From contig NZ_VUNL01000004.1 in the NCBI RefSeq assembly GCF_009697385.1, forward strand, positions 124,001-188,000: DNA of 64,000 nucleotides, written 5' to 3'. This document shows, piece by piece, positions 8,935 to 15,881 of this stretch. The translations under genes were made by a program, and so were the position numbers. Positions within the stretch are counted from its first letter, which is position 1, and each line of letters opens with the position of its first letter. A model generated the notes under the pieces. It was given only the letters and a program-made list of their open reading frames with translations, was not told the DNA's origin and ran no database searches. The stretch comes from Wylensekiella montiformis (GTDB taxonomy: Bacteria > Bacillota > Negativicutes > Selenomonadales > Selenomonadaceae).

Positions 8935-9265
8935 TAGGTCTAAAAGTACACTGACCATTAACAAGGTTTTACCCTAGACAAACGATTATCTATTTAGACC
9001 ATCAGAAAATGATGGATAGTTTTTCTCACCTGCCTTTCTAAAATGTATATTACTCCATAAAAAATATCATAACATAGATTTCGCTGAAATCCTAATTGAT
9101 AAGAAAGTGAGGTGAGGCGGGTATTCCTCCCCGGCCTAAAAGGTCGGAGTATCCTGCCCGCATTTAGATGAATTTTGAGATATGTTCGTCGTAGCTCAGT
9201 TCCTGCTCTAGTCCGCAGTCATAGCCCGAATTATCTTATCGAAAATCGCCGAAAAGCCTCTGTTT
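8935..9265. other. Gene-free left part of the integrative element
   Basis: No coding frame is supported. Two stem-loops are visible. CCATCA-GAAAA-TGATGG lies at 8999-9015. A longer imperfect palindrome at 9117-9161 (GCGGG...CCCGC with inner CTCC/GGAG and CCGGCC/GGTCGG pairs) resembles the subterminal hairpins of IS200/IS605-type ends. Confidence 0.4.
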
Positions 9266-10441
9266 TTAGCCATGGGGATAACTGACTCTCTTGAGATATT
9301 CTCCGAATTGAGGAACAGTGAAATCAATCTCCCCCCGTGACGAATCATAGATAAACCCTTTGTGTATGAGCTGGGCACGCAATACAGAAATGCTTTGGAG
9401 TTTTACGTGCAGAATATTCGCAACTTGGCGTATGGTGCAGGGAAGAGCCCCTGTCTTCACCATAGCGAGCATAAACTCAAGTTCTCTATGCGTCGCTTTC
9501 TCATATCGGACACGAAAAAAAGATTCATCAATACGACTCTCAAATTCTCGATATGCTGCTTTTACTGTACCAAGCGTAATTGTATTATCCTGCTTCAAAT
9601 CCCAGATTTGCGAACCATATTCTTGGAGAAAATAAGGGTATCCTTCGGTGATTCGCAGCACCTCATTAATTGCATCAGGCGTATAAGAAATGCCTAGTCC
9701 TTCAGCGGGCTTTGTAAGCGCGAGTGCAGCAGATTCTTTATCAAGAGAACCAATTTTCACAAATAAGAAAAGCCGTTCTGCATAAGATTTTACCCTGCCT
9801 GCTATCTTGATAATTTTCGGCAGGCCAGCACCGAATAGGACAAGAGGATATCCTTTCTGATTGACACGGTGGATAGCTACAAAAAGAGCTTCCATATCAG
9901 CCACCCGCAGAATTTGCATCTCGTCAATAAAAATTGCTACACCTTTTTTTTGATGCTTCGCAACTGAACCAAGAGCGAGGAAAAGTTCAGAAATATCGTT
10001 AGAGATATTGCCTGTATTGGCGATTCCCTGTACAGGATCTACGGAAATTTCCGTAGTAAAACCATCATTCGAATATTTCAAACTGAATGCTTTGAGAATA
10101 CCGAGCGCACGGATCATGTATGCTTCGAGTTGCTTCGTTCGGCTCAACTGTGCCATAAGCTTGTATACTTTAAGAGCCAATTCGCTCTGAAAAGACTTGC
10201 TCCGATTCTCAATTTCGATACTCTCCGAAACAATGCCCCGTTCTATGCCAATATCCATAAGCCGATTGAGCAGGACAGTCTTGCCAACGCCGCGCAATCC
10301 ATAAAAAATCTCTGAACGAGCAGGATAACCATAAGAAATCGTCGTCAGGATTTTCTCTCCTTCTTCGAGAGTCTTATCTCTGCCTGCGAGATATGTCGGT
10401 GTTTCTCCAGCACCTGGGCGATAGGGATTTGGAACAAACAT
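9266..10441 (-). CDS. AAA ATPase of Orc1/Cdc6-like type with C-terminal winged helix
   Basis: 391 residues from an ATG at 10441 with AAAGGAGGTG upstream. The Walker A is FYGLRGVGKTVLL (about residues 47-59) and Walker B is GVAIFIDEMQ (about 167-176). A sensor-type LFGAGLPK follows. The C-terminal 80 residues (from THRELEFMLAMVKTG to IHKGFIYDSSRGEIDF) look like a winged helix. This is the AAA_16-like group found in mobile elements and near defence genes. The target is unknown. It lies inside the tRNA-Val element and its base composition is lower in GC than nearby housekeeping genes. Function beyond ATP binding is not assigned. Confidence 0.7.
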   Translation of the reverse strand: MFVPNPYRPGAGETPTYLAGRDKTLEEGEKILTTISYGYPARSEIFYGLRGVGKTVLLNRLMDIGIERGIVSESIEIENRSKSFQSELALKVYKLMAQLSRTKQLEAYMIRALGILKAFSLKYSNDGFTTEISVDPVQGIANTGNISNDISELFLALGSVAKHQKKGVAIFIDEMQILRVADMEALFVAIHRVNQKGYPLVLFGAGLPKIIKIAGRVKSYAERLFLFVKIGSLDKESAALALTKPAEGLGISYTPDAINEVLRITEGYPYFLQEYGSQIWDLKQDNTITLGTVKAAYREFESRIDESFFRVRYEKATHRELEFMLAMVKTGALPCTIRQVANILHVKLQSISVLRAQLIHKGFIYDSSRGEIDFTVPQFGEYLKRVSYPHG

Positions 10442-10575
10442 TTGCCAAGCACCTCCTTTGTATTCTTATGAATATTATACTATGTGCGCGAGAAAACATC
10501 CATATATTTACATATAAATATTTATACAATCCGCCGGCTGTCTTTAGTATATCGTTATGTTGTGTCTTGTTCCTG

Positions 10576-10791
10576 AAGTATGCCGAGGGGCGGGAGTGGA
10601 TTGAAAAGAACCCAATGCAGTTTGCAGAACTTCCATCCGTAGAACAGAAGCATAGCAGAGCCTTGACCGACGAGGAAATTAAAACGATGTGGTCTGTTGC
10701 GAAATGTGACAGAATCGGGGCTATAGCCTTTCCGTTACTTTTAGGGCTGGAATGGGAGGACAGTTCGAAGGCTTCTTATCGGAAACCATAG
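10576..10791 (+). pseudogene. Tyrosine recombinase (integrase) fragment
   Basis: The frame shows KYAEGREWIEKNPM, then SRALTDEEIKTMWSVA, then IAFPLLLGLEWED, the middle of phage-type integrases just before the catalytic Arg box. The usual T-G-x-R-x-S-E segment between LLLG and LEWED is absent. The catalytic Arg, His and Tyr are missing and there is no proper start. It abuts the right repeat, where an integrase gene is expected in a tRNA-integrated element. Confidence 0.65.
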
Positions 10792-10816
10792 GAACATGAT
10801 TGTCTCCGGAAAAAGG

Positions 10817-10908
10817 CAACAAAAAAGCCCCCGCTTGCGCGGAGGCATCCTCTTCCAATGGTGGGGTTAACAGGATTCGAACCTGTGACCTCCTCGATGT
10901 CAACGAGA
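10817..10908 (-). repeat. attR-like direct repeat within tRNA-Val(GAC)
   Basis: Second exact copy of the 92-bp repeat (see 8843-8934). Here the identity continues into a full tRNA, so this copy restores the gene. Confidence 0.85.
10821..10845 (-). terminator. tRNA-Val(GAC) terminator
   Basis: G/C-rich stem with six T on the minus strand, 14 bp past the CCA end. Confidence 0.8.
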
Positions 10909-10935
10909 CACTCTAACCAACTGAGCTATAACCCC
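10859..10935 (-). tRNA. tRNA-Val (anticodon GAC)
   Basis: 77 nt with encoded CCA. Acceptor GGGGTTA pairs with TAACCCC. The anticodon stem TCTCG/CGAGG holds the loop TTGACAT with GAC. The T arm is GGTTCGAATCC. It is the integration target of the element to its left. Confidence 0.95.
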
Positions 10936-10961
10936 TTGTCATTTCTTCAACGACAGAATTT

Positions 10962-10990
10962 AGTATAGCATAATGAGTGCTTCGTTGCAA
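10962..10990 (-). promoter_or_regulatory. Sigma-70 promoter of tRNA-Val(GAC)
   Basis: Minus strand TTGCAA (10990-10985), 17 bases, TATACT (10967-10962), 27 bp before the tRNA. The rest of the spacer to 11142 holds only a 13-bp tandem repeat (11080-11105). Confidence 0.75.
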
Positions 10991-11079
10991 GAGGAAGGTC
11001 TTAAATTCTTAAAATTTTTTTCCCAGCTTGTCAAGTACTCTGCTTTCTGCCTCCCTTCATTCGGGAGTAGGAAGTGACC

Positions 11080-11105
11080 GCAAGCATGTTGTGCAAGTAT
11101 GTTGT
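11080..11105. repeat. 13-bp tandem repeat
   Basis: GCAAGCATGTTGT followed directly by GCAAGTATGTTGT, one mismatch. Role unknown. Confidence 0.5.
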
Positions 11106-11142
11106 GATGGTTCTCTTGCATTAAGGCTTTCAGGCGGTCCTT

Positions 11143-11994
11143 TTACCCTTTTGCTGAAATTTCATGGTAAACCTCTTTGAGCAGGGTTTCTTTTCGCAGT
11201 GCCGCGCACTCGCAATGCCGGTGCTCCGCATCGATACGGCGAATCGTTTCAATCAGAATGGCGCCGATCATCGGCGCGTCGTCGTAGAAGATATCCGCCA
11301 TTTTCTGATGCGACCATTTCGCACGGATCCCTTCACCGTAATTGACGGTAAAGTACAGCCCTGCATAGCAGGCGCCGATTTCACGGGCCAGATAGACTTC
11401 CGGCGCGATGCTCTGTCCGACGATATCCGCATGACCGTTCATCATGGCGATTTCCGCCGGGCTTTCAAAGTGGCGGCCATCCGTAACGGCATATGTGCCC
11501 CGTGAAAAGACCCGGCCGTCGAAGTGCTGCTTCGTCACGTCGATCAGGGCCTGACGCAGTTCCGGGCAAAGTGCATCGCGCATAATCAGCAGATACCGGC
11601 CGTCGAGCATGACGTCCTTTCGCACCGAAAGATCCAGATAATCATCCGGTATGATAAAGTCGCGCAGATCGAGCAGTTTGTTGACTGTGCCTACGCCGCC
11701 CTCGGAAAGAATGCGGCGAACGCCGGCCTCGCGAAATACCCAGAATATCTGTCGTGAGGCATCCGCCCGCGTAACGCCGGAGCGCCAGCCATGCATCCGA
11801 ACCGTCAGCACGCGTTTTTTCCCCACCCGGAAGAGCCGGATCGCGGGGCTCCTGCCATACGGCGTGTCAAAGTGCATCGATTCAGCCAGAATCTCCACAT
11901 CCTCATCCGGGAGCCGCGCCGGAAAATCGCTGGAAAGCGTTCCCGACCCGCCTACAATCGCATATTCCGCCTTTGGTATCTCTGTTCTGTCCAT
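11143..11994 (-). CDS. Purine phosphorylase of the MTA-phosphorylase family, last gene of a menaquinone operon
   Basis: 283 residues from the ATG at 11994 (GGAGGAAGAC before it). The fold is that of PNP/MTAP enzymes: AIVGGSGTL at the start, GGVGTVNKLLDLRDFIIPDDYLDL, then GTYAVTDGRHFESPAEI, then APEVYLAREIGACYAGLYF and VNYGEG. MTAPs cut 5'-methylthioadenosine with phosphate. Here the gene follows mqnC by 22 bp, so it may instead remove adenine from aminodeoxyfutalosine, the MqnE product, a job done by MqnB or MTAN in other bacteria. Two positions differ from typical MTAP: QS where MTAP has MT, and NYGEG where it has TNYAAG. The substrate is inferred from context only. Confidence 0.7.
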   Translation of the reverse strand: MDRTEIPKAEYAIVGGSGTLSSDFPARLPDEDVEILAESMHFDTPYGRSPAIRLFRVGKKRVLTVRMHGWRSGVTRADASRQIFWVFREAGVRRILSEGGVGTVNKLLDLRDFIIPDDYLDLSVRKDVMLDGRYLLIMRDALCPELRQALIDVTKQHFDGRVFSRGTYAVTDGRHFESPAEIAMMNGHADIVGQSIAPEVYLAREIGACYAGLYFTVNYGEGIRAKWSHQKMADIFYDDAPMIGAILIETIRRIDAEHRHCECAALRKETLLKEVYHEISAKG

Positions 11995-12016
11995 GTCTTC
12001 CTCCTGTTTTCGCCGG

Positions 12017-13045
12017 TCAGTCAAACCGGCGGATAATATGGTATCTGGTATCGCGCTGCGCCGGTTTTCTCCCCGCTTCGCGGATCAGCTCCGTCATTTT
12101 CCGGACATTCATTGCATGACTTGTCCCGGCTGCCCGCACGACGTTTTCTTCCAGCATAACACTGCCGAGATCATCGGCGCCGAAGCCCAGCGTCAGCTGG
12201 CCGATGCGCTCCCCCTGCGTAACCCATGACCCCTGAATATGATCGATATTATCCATGTACAGGCGCGTCATCGCCAGCGTTTTCATATAATCCCAGCTGC
12301 TCGTCTTCTCTCCGCCCATTTCGGTATGGCCCGGCTGATACGTCCAGGTGATAAACGCCCGAAATCCGCCCGTCTTGTCCTGAAGGCGGCGAATCCGTTC
12401 CATATGCTCGATGCGCTGGCTCATCGTCTCCCCCAGCCCAATGACCATGGTCGCCGTGCTTTTCATACCGATGGAATGAGCGCATTCCATCACATGCAGC
12501 CAATCCTCTGTCATGATCTTTTTCGGACTCACGCGGCGGCGCACATCATCGACAAGAATTTCCGCGCCGCCGCCCGGCAGACTCGCAAGGCCGGCATCCT
12601 GCAGGCGCTCGAGCGTATCCATTATGCTCAGCCCCGCCCGACGGGCAAAATACTGGATCTCCGTCGCCGTAAAGGAATGAATCGTAATCGACGGAAACGC
12701 ACGGCGAATGCTGCGCAGCATCCGTTCATAATAATCCAGCCCCAGATCCGGATGAAGCCCGCCCTGTATCATGACCTGCGTCCCGCCGGCCTCCACCGTC
12801 TCGCGGACCTTCTGCAGGATCTCTTTTTCGGAAAGCAGATACGCATCCTTCTGTCCCTTGCGGCGGAAAAACGCGCAGAACCGGCACTCATTCTCACAGA
12901 CGTTGGTATAATTGATATTCCGGTCGATGATAAACGTAACCGTATCGCCGAACCGGCGGCGCCGCACCGCATCGGCCTGACGGCCGAGCTCGACCGGATC
13001 GCCATGCAGCAGAAGCCGCTCGCCTTCCTGTGCAGTCAGTCGCAT
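12017..13045 (-). CDS. mqnC: Cyclic dehypoxanthinyl futalosine synthase, MqnC
   Basis: 342 residues, full length. The radical SAM cluster motif is C-E-N-E-C-R-F-C (N-Y-T-N-V-C-E-N-E-C-R-F-C-A-F). MqnC-type signatures follow: MIQGGLHPDLGLDYYERML, then SFTATEIQYFARR, then LPGGGAEILVDDVRR, and near the end SWVTQGERIGQLTLGFGADD. The enzyme closes the spiro ring of dehypoxanthine futalosine in the futalosine route to menaquinone. Its start overlaps the stop of the gene before by 10 nt, suggesting coupled translation. Confidence 0.88.
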   Translation of the reverse strand: MRLTAQEGERLLLHGDPVELGRQADAVRRRRFGDTVTFIIDRNINYTNVCENECRFCAFFRRKGQKDAYLLSEKEILQKVRETVEAGGTQVMIQGGLHPDLGLDYYERMLRSIRRAFPSITIHSFTATEIQYFARRAGLSIMDTLERLQDAGLASLPGGGAEILVDDVRRRVSPKKIMTEDWLHVMECAHSIGMKSTATMVIGLGETMSQRIEHMERIRRLQDKTGGFRAFITWTYQPGHTEMGGEKTSSWDYMKTLAMTRLYMDNIDHIQGSWVTQGERIGQLTLGFGADDLGSVMLEENVVRAAGTSHAMNVRKMTELIREAGRKPAQRDTRYHIIRRFD

Positions 13046-14166
13046 CGAACCGCCTCCTTCTCCTCCGTTTGCTCTGCCGGCTGCCCGCCGATTGCCTGAT
13101 AAAAGGTATCACGCTCCACCGGCTCGAACCCGGCCTCGCAGATGATGCGCCGAAGCATGGTCCGCGTGATTCCCCTCCCTGTTTTCGCACCGGCGGCATG
13201 AATGATCTTTTCCTCGCCGATCGTCCCGTCCAGATCATCCGCGCCGAAGCCGAGCGCCAGCTGTGCCACCGGCATCGTCAGCATGACCCAGAAGGCTTTG
13301 ACATGATCAAAATTATCAAGGATCAGACGCGACAAAGCCATCATCTTCAGGTCCTCCCAGGAACCAACGCGCTGCAGATGATACGTCTGCCCCAGTTCCG
13401 TATGAGCCGGATGAAACGGGAACAGCATGAACGCCTGAAATCCATGCGTTTCATCCTGAATATCCCGCAAGGTAATCAGGTGCTGCAGGCGTTCTTCCAC
13501 CGTTTCCACATGACCGTACAAAATGGATGCGTTGGTCCGGATCCCGAGCCGATGCGCCGTCTTCATCGTCTCAATCCACTCGGCCGCCGTCGCTTTGTTC
13601 GGACAGATGATCCGGCGCACGCGGTCGGAAAGGATTTCTGCGCCGCCGCCCGGCAGACTGTCAAGCCCCGCCTTCCGGAGAAGCTCCAGTATTTCCCGGA
13701 TGCTTTTCCCTGTCTGCCGGGCGAAATTCACGATCTCCACCGGTGTAAACGCTTTGACATCCACCTGCGGCAGCGCGGCCTTCACGCGGCGCACCACATC
13801 GAGATAATACGAAAACGGCTTGTCCGGATGCAGCGCGGAGACAATATGCACCTCCGACAGATTTTTTACCGTCCGCGCTTCCGCCGTGATGCGGTCAATA
13901 TCCTCCGCTTCCAGCACAAAGCCGCGCGGATCGTCCTGCCCGACCTGAAAGGCGCAGAGCGGACAGTGCGAACGGCAGATATTGGTGAGGTTGATATGCC
14001 GGTTCACCGTATAAAAGACCTTCCGCCCGCTCTTTTTCTCCTTCATCCGGCGCGCGCAGGCCGCCAGAAACAATAAATCATTCTCCTGATACAGCGTCAT
14101 AGCGTCCGCCAGCGAGAGGCGCTCCCCCGTCTCAGCCTTCGCGCGCGCTGCAGCAATTGTCGTCAT
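13036..14166 (-). CDS. MqnE-type radical SAM enzyme, second paralogue
   Basis: 376 residues. It has N-R-H-I-N-L-T-N-I-C-R-S-H-C-P-L-C with the CxxxCxxC cluster site, VHIVSALHPDKPFSYYLDVV, LPGGGAEILSDRVRRIICPN and GSWEDLKMMALSR. These match aminodeoxyfutalosine synthase (MqnE), which joins SAM to 3-enolpyruvyl benzoate. The next gene upstream is a second MqnE-like protein, so one may have a changed role. This copy is the more divergent by eye: SALHPDKP replaces SGLHPDWS, and it has a charged tail past residue 358. It starts 9 bp after its neighbour and overlaps mqnC. Confidence 0.75.
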   Translation of the reverse strand: MTTIAAARAKAETGERLSLADAMTLYQENDLLFLAACARRMKEKKSGRKVFYTVNRHINLTNICRSHCPLCAFQVGQDDPRGFVLEAEDIDRITAEARTVKNLSEVHIVSALHPDKPFSYYLDVVRRVKAALPQVDVKAFTPVEIVNFARQTGKSIREILELLRKAGLDSLPGGGAEILSDRVRRIICPNKATAAEWIETMKTAHRLGIRTNASILYGHVETVEERLQHLITLRDIQDETHGFQAFMLFPFHPAHTELGQTYHLQRVGSWEDLKMMALSRLILDNFDHVKAFWVMLTMPVAQLALGFGADDLDGTIGEEKIIHAAGAKTGRGITRTMLRRIICEAGFEPVERDTFYQAIGGQPAEQTEEKEAVRCD

Positions 14167-14175
14167 AAGCTCCTC

Positions 14176-15276
14176 CTATTCAATTCGCCGGATCGGATGA
14201 AAATTGCAGTCACAGGCCACGGGAACGCGGCCCGCTTCCCGGATCACCCGGATGATCCGATCCTCGGAAAGCGCGGTTGGACTGGTTGCTCCGGCATCAT
14301 GCAGAATCGTCTCTTTATGCACCGTCCCATCAATATCATTGGCGCCGAATCCCAATGCGACCTGCGCCACCGGCACGGTCAGCATGACCCAGTACGCCTT
14401 GATGTTGCGGAAATTATCCAGCATCAGGCGGGAAATCGCCATCGTGCGCAGATCATCCCACATGCTTGTCTGTCCGACCTCATGCCCCAGCTCGGTGTTC
14501 TTCGGCAAAAACGGGAAACAGATAAAGGTCTGAAACCCTCCGGTCTCATCCTGCAGCGCCCGCAGCCGCAGCAGATGATCCACACGCTCCTCCACCGTTT
14601 CGATATGGCCGTAAAGCATGCTCGCATTCGACCGGATCCCAAGGCGATGCGCCGTGCGGGCGACGTCCAGCCACTGATCCGCCGTCGCCTTGTTCGGGCA
14701 AAGCAAGCCACGCACACGGTCCGACAGGATCTCCGCCCCTCCGCCGGCAATCGCCTGCAGGCCGCCTTCATCGCGCAGCCGGATCAGCACCTCCTCCACG
14801 GACAAACCGGAAATCTGTGCGAAATGCGTGATTTCCACGCCGGTGAAGCCCTTGATATAAAGCGTTGGAAAGGTCTCATGGAGCGCCCGTACCAGCCCGA
14901 GATAATGCTCGAACGACCAGTCCGGATGAAGACCGCTCACGACATGAAGACCGGCCAGATTCGGGTCCTTCATGGCGTCGCGGACAACGTCAATCGCCTG
15001 TTCCCGGCTCATGGCATAAGCGCCCCGATCTCCCGCATCGCGTCCGAACGCGCAAAACTTGCAATGCGACGTACAGATATTCGTCAGATTGACATGACAA
15101 TTTACATTATAATACACGGCATCGCCGCATTTCTTCCGGCGCACCTCATCGGCCATCGCGCCGAGCCAGGCAAGGTCCCGGCAATGAAACAGCCGCACGC
15201 CGTCCTCACGGCTCAGACGCTCTCCGCGCCGAATCTTTTCTTCGATATCCCTGTAGGATTCCGATGCTGACACCAT
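14176..15276 (-). CDS. mqnE: Aminodeoxyfutalosine synthase, MqnE
   Basis: 366 residues. The cluster motif is N-I-C-T-S-H-C-K-F-C-A-F. Signatures GLHVVSGLHPDWSFEHYL, FTGVEITHFAQISGLSVEEV, GGGAEILSDRVRGLLCPNKA and LYGHIETVEERVDHLLRLR are those of MqnE. It is the first gene of the four-gene operon, ahead of the second MqnE-like gene, mqnC and the MTAP-family gene. mqnA and mqnD are not in the window. An extended -10 element lies 35 bp upstream. Confidence 0.87.
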   Translation of the reverse strand: MVSASESYRDIEEKIRRGERLSREDGVRLFHCRDLAWLGAMADEVRRKKCGDAVYYNVNCHVNLTNICTSHCKFCAFGRDAGDRGAYAMSREQAIDVVRDAMKDPNLAGLHVVSGLHPDWSFEHYLGLVRALHETFPTLYIKGFTGVEITHFAQISGLSVEEVLIRLRDEGGLQAIAGGGAEILSDRVRGLLCPNKATADQWLDVARTAHRLGIRSNASMLYGHIETVEERVDHLLRLRALQDETGGFQTFICFPFLPKNTELGHEVGQTSMWDDLRTMAISRLMLDNFRNIKAYWVMLTVPVAQVALGFGANDIDGTVHKETILHDAGATSPTALSEDRIIRVIREAGRVPVACDCNFHPIRRIE

Positions 15277-15310
15277 AGTTCCTCCCTGCTCATAATATAC
15301 ATATTCATAG

Positions 15311-15319
15311 ATTATACCA
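15311..15319 (-). promoter_or_regulatory. Extended -10 promoter of the mqn operon
   Basis: Minus strand TGGTATAAT, a TG-N-TATAAT extended -10, with no good -35 at 17 bp. It lies 35 bp before the mqnE start. Confidence 0.55.
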
Positions 15320-15363
15320 TCGATCCCGTTTCTTTGCGATGATTTATTCTTTCAGACATGTCC

Positions 15364-15426
15364 ATAGTTAACTTAATCAACTTTTAACAGCCCCCACTGC
15401 GATTTTTAAAAATAAACCGCTATACT
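15364..15426 (+). promoter_or_regulatory. Promoter with an 18-bp upstream box shared with 35293-35355
   Basis: ATAGTTAACTTAATCAAC at 15364-15381 and TATACT at 15421-15426. The same 18 bases occur at 35293-35310, and TATACT follows at exactly the same distance (57 nt). The -35 region (TGCGAT) is poor, which fits an activator-dependent promoter with the box near -65. After the -10 both copies keep TGAA, GTA-TCAGGAA and a small hairpin (here GTC-AGGAAA-GAC). Confidence 0.6.
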
Positions 15427-15533
15427 GTGAAACGTAGTCAGGAAAGACTTCAACGAAACATAGCATTCTATGGATAGAACCAGCGAAATGACCCTGACCC
15501 AGCTGCGGCCGGATCAGGAACCGGAAAAAGGAG

Positions 15534-15782
15534 ATGACCATCATATTCCAAACAAAAACCATGAAAACGACAGCGATCGCCCTTGCCAGCTTCCTCAGTC
15601 TGGGACTCTTCGGCGCGACGGTTTCCGAAGCAAGCCCGCACCGCCATGGCGGCGACTATGAGATCACCCAGCTCGCCAACCGGCATCACCGCTGGCATCC
15701 GAAAACTTACTCCGAAGGCGACCGCAACACCGCGGCAATCGTCGGTGCCGTCGCCGGTTACATTATCGGCAAAAACACCTGA
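15534..15782 (+). CDS. Small secreted protein with a glycine-rich tail
   Basis: 82 residues from the ATG at 15534, or 73 from the ATG at 15561. The SD-like AAGGAG touches the first ATG and is far from the second, so the start is not settled. A signal peptide is clear (MKTTAIALASFLSLGLFGAT, cut near S-E-A-S). The mature part is His-rich (PHRHGG, NRHHRWH) and ends AAIVGAVAGYIIGKNT, a glycine-zipper-like segment. The product should be exported; function unknown. It lies 108 bp after the shared-box promoter and ends before a bidirectional terminator. Confidence 0.6.
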   Translation: MTIIFQTKTMKTTAIALASFLSLGLFGATVSEASPHRHGGDYEITQLANRHHRWHPKTYSEGDRNTAAIVGAVAGYIIGKNT

Positions 15783-15824
15783 TCCCGTCCCTTCTTCCCA
15801 AATGTCCCAATCCTCACAATTCAC

Positions 15825-15866
15825 AAAAGCCGCAGCCCGGACTTCCCGACCGGATCTGCGGCTTTT
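15825..15866. terminator. Bidirectional terminator
   Basis: AAAAGCCGCAG at 15825-15835 pairs with CTGCGGCTTTT at 15856-15866. It separates the + strand small gene from the converging efflux gene. Confidence 0.8.
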
Positions 15867-15881
15867 TGTCGCGGGCAAGGC

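Larger units (their letters stand above)
8843..10908. mobile_element. Decayed integrative element in tRNA-Val(GAC)
   Basis: A perfect 92-bp direct repeat (8843-8934 and 10817-10908) flanks about 1.9 kb. The repeat contains the 3' 50 nt of tRNA-Val(GAC) plus its terminator, as left by an integrase that targets the anticodon region and restores the tRNA. Inside are an AAA ATPase gene and, next to the right copy, a remnant of a tyrosine recombinase. The original element was probably larger. No other cargo was found. Confidence 0.75.

Noticed and set aside
9000-9165. Possible CRISPR-like or riboswitch structure in the island
   Set aside because: There is no repeat array and no downstream gene in the right direction; only isolated hairpins.
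11080-11105. Tandem repeat as an iteron or origin
   Set aside because: There are only two 13-bp units, with no replication gene and no AT-rich unwinding region attached.
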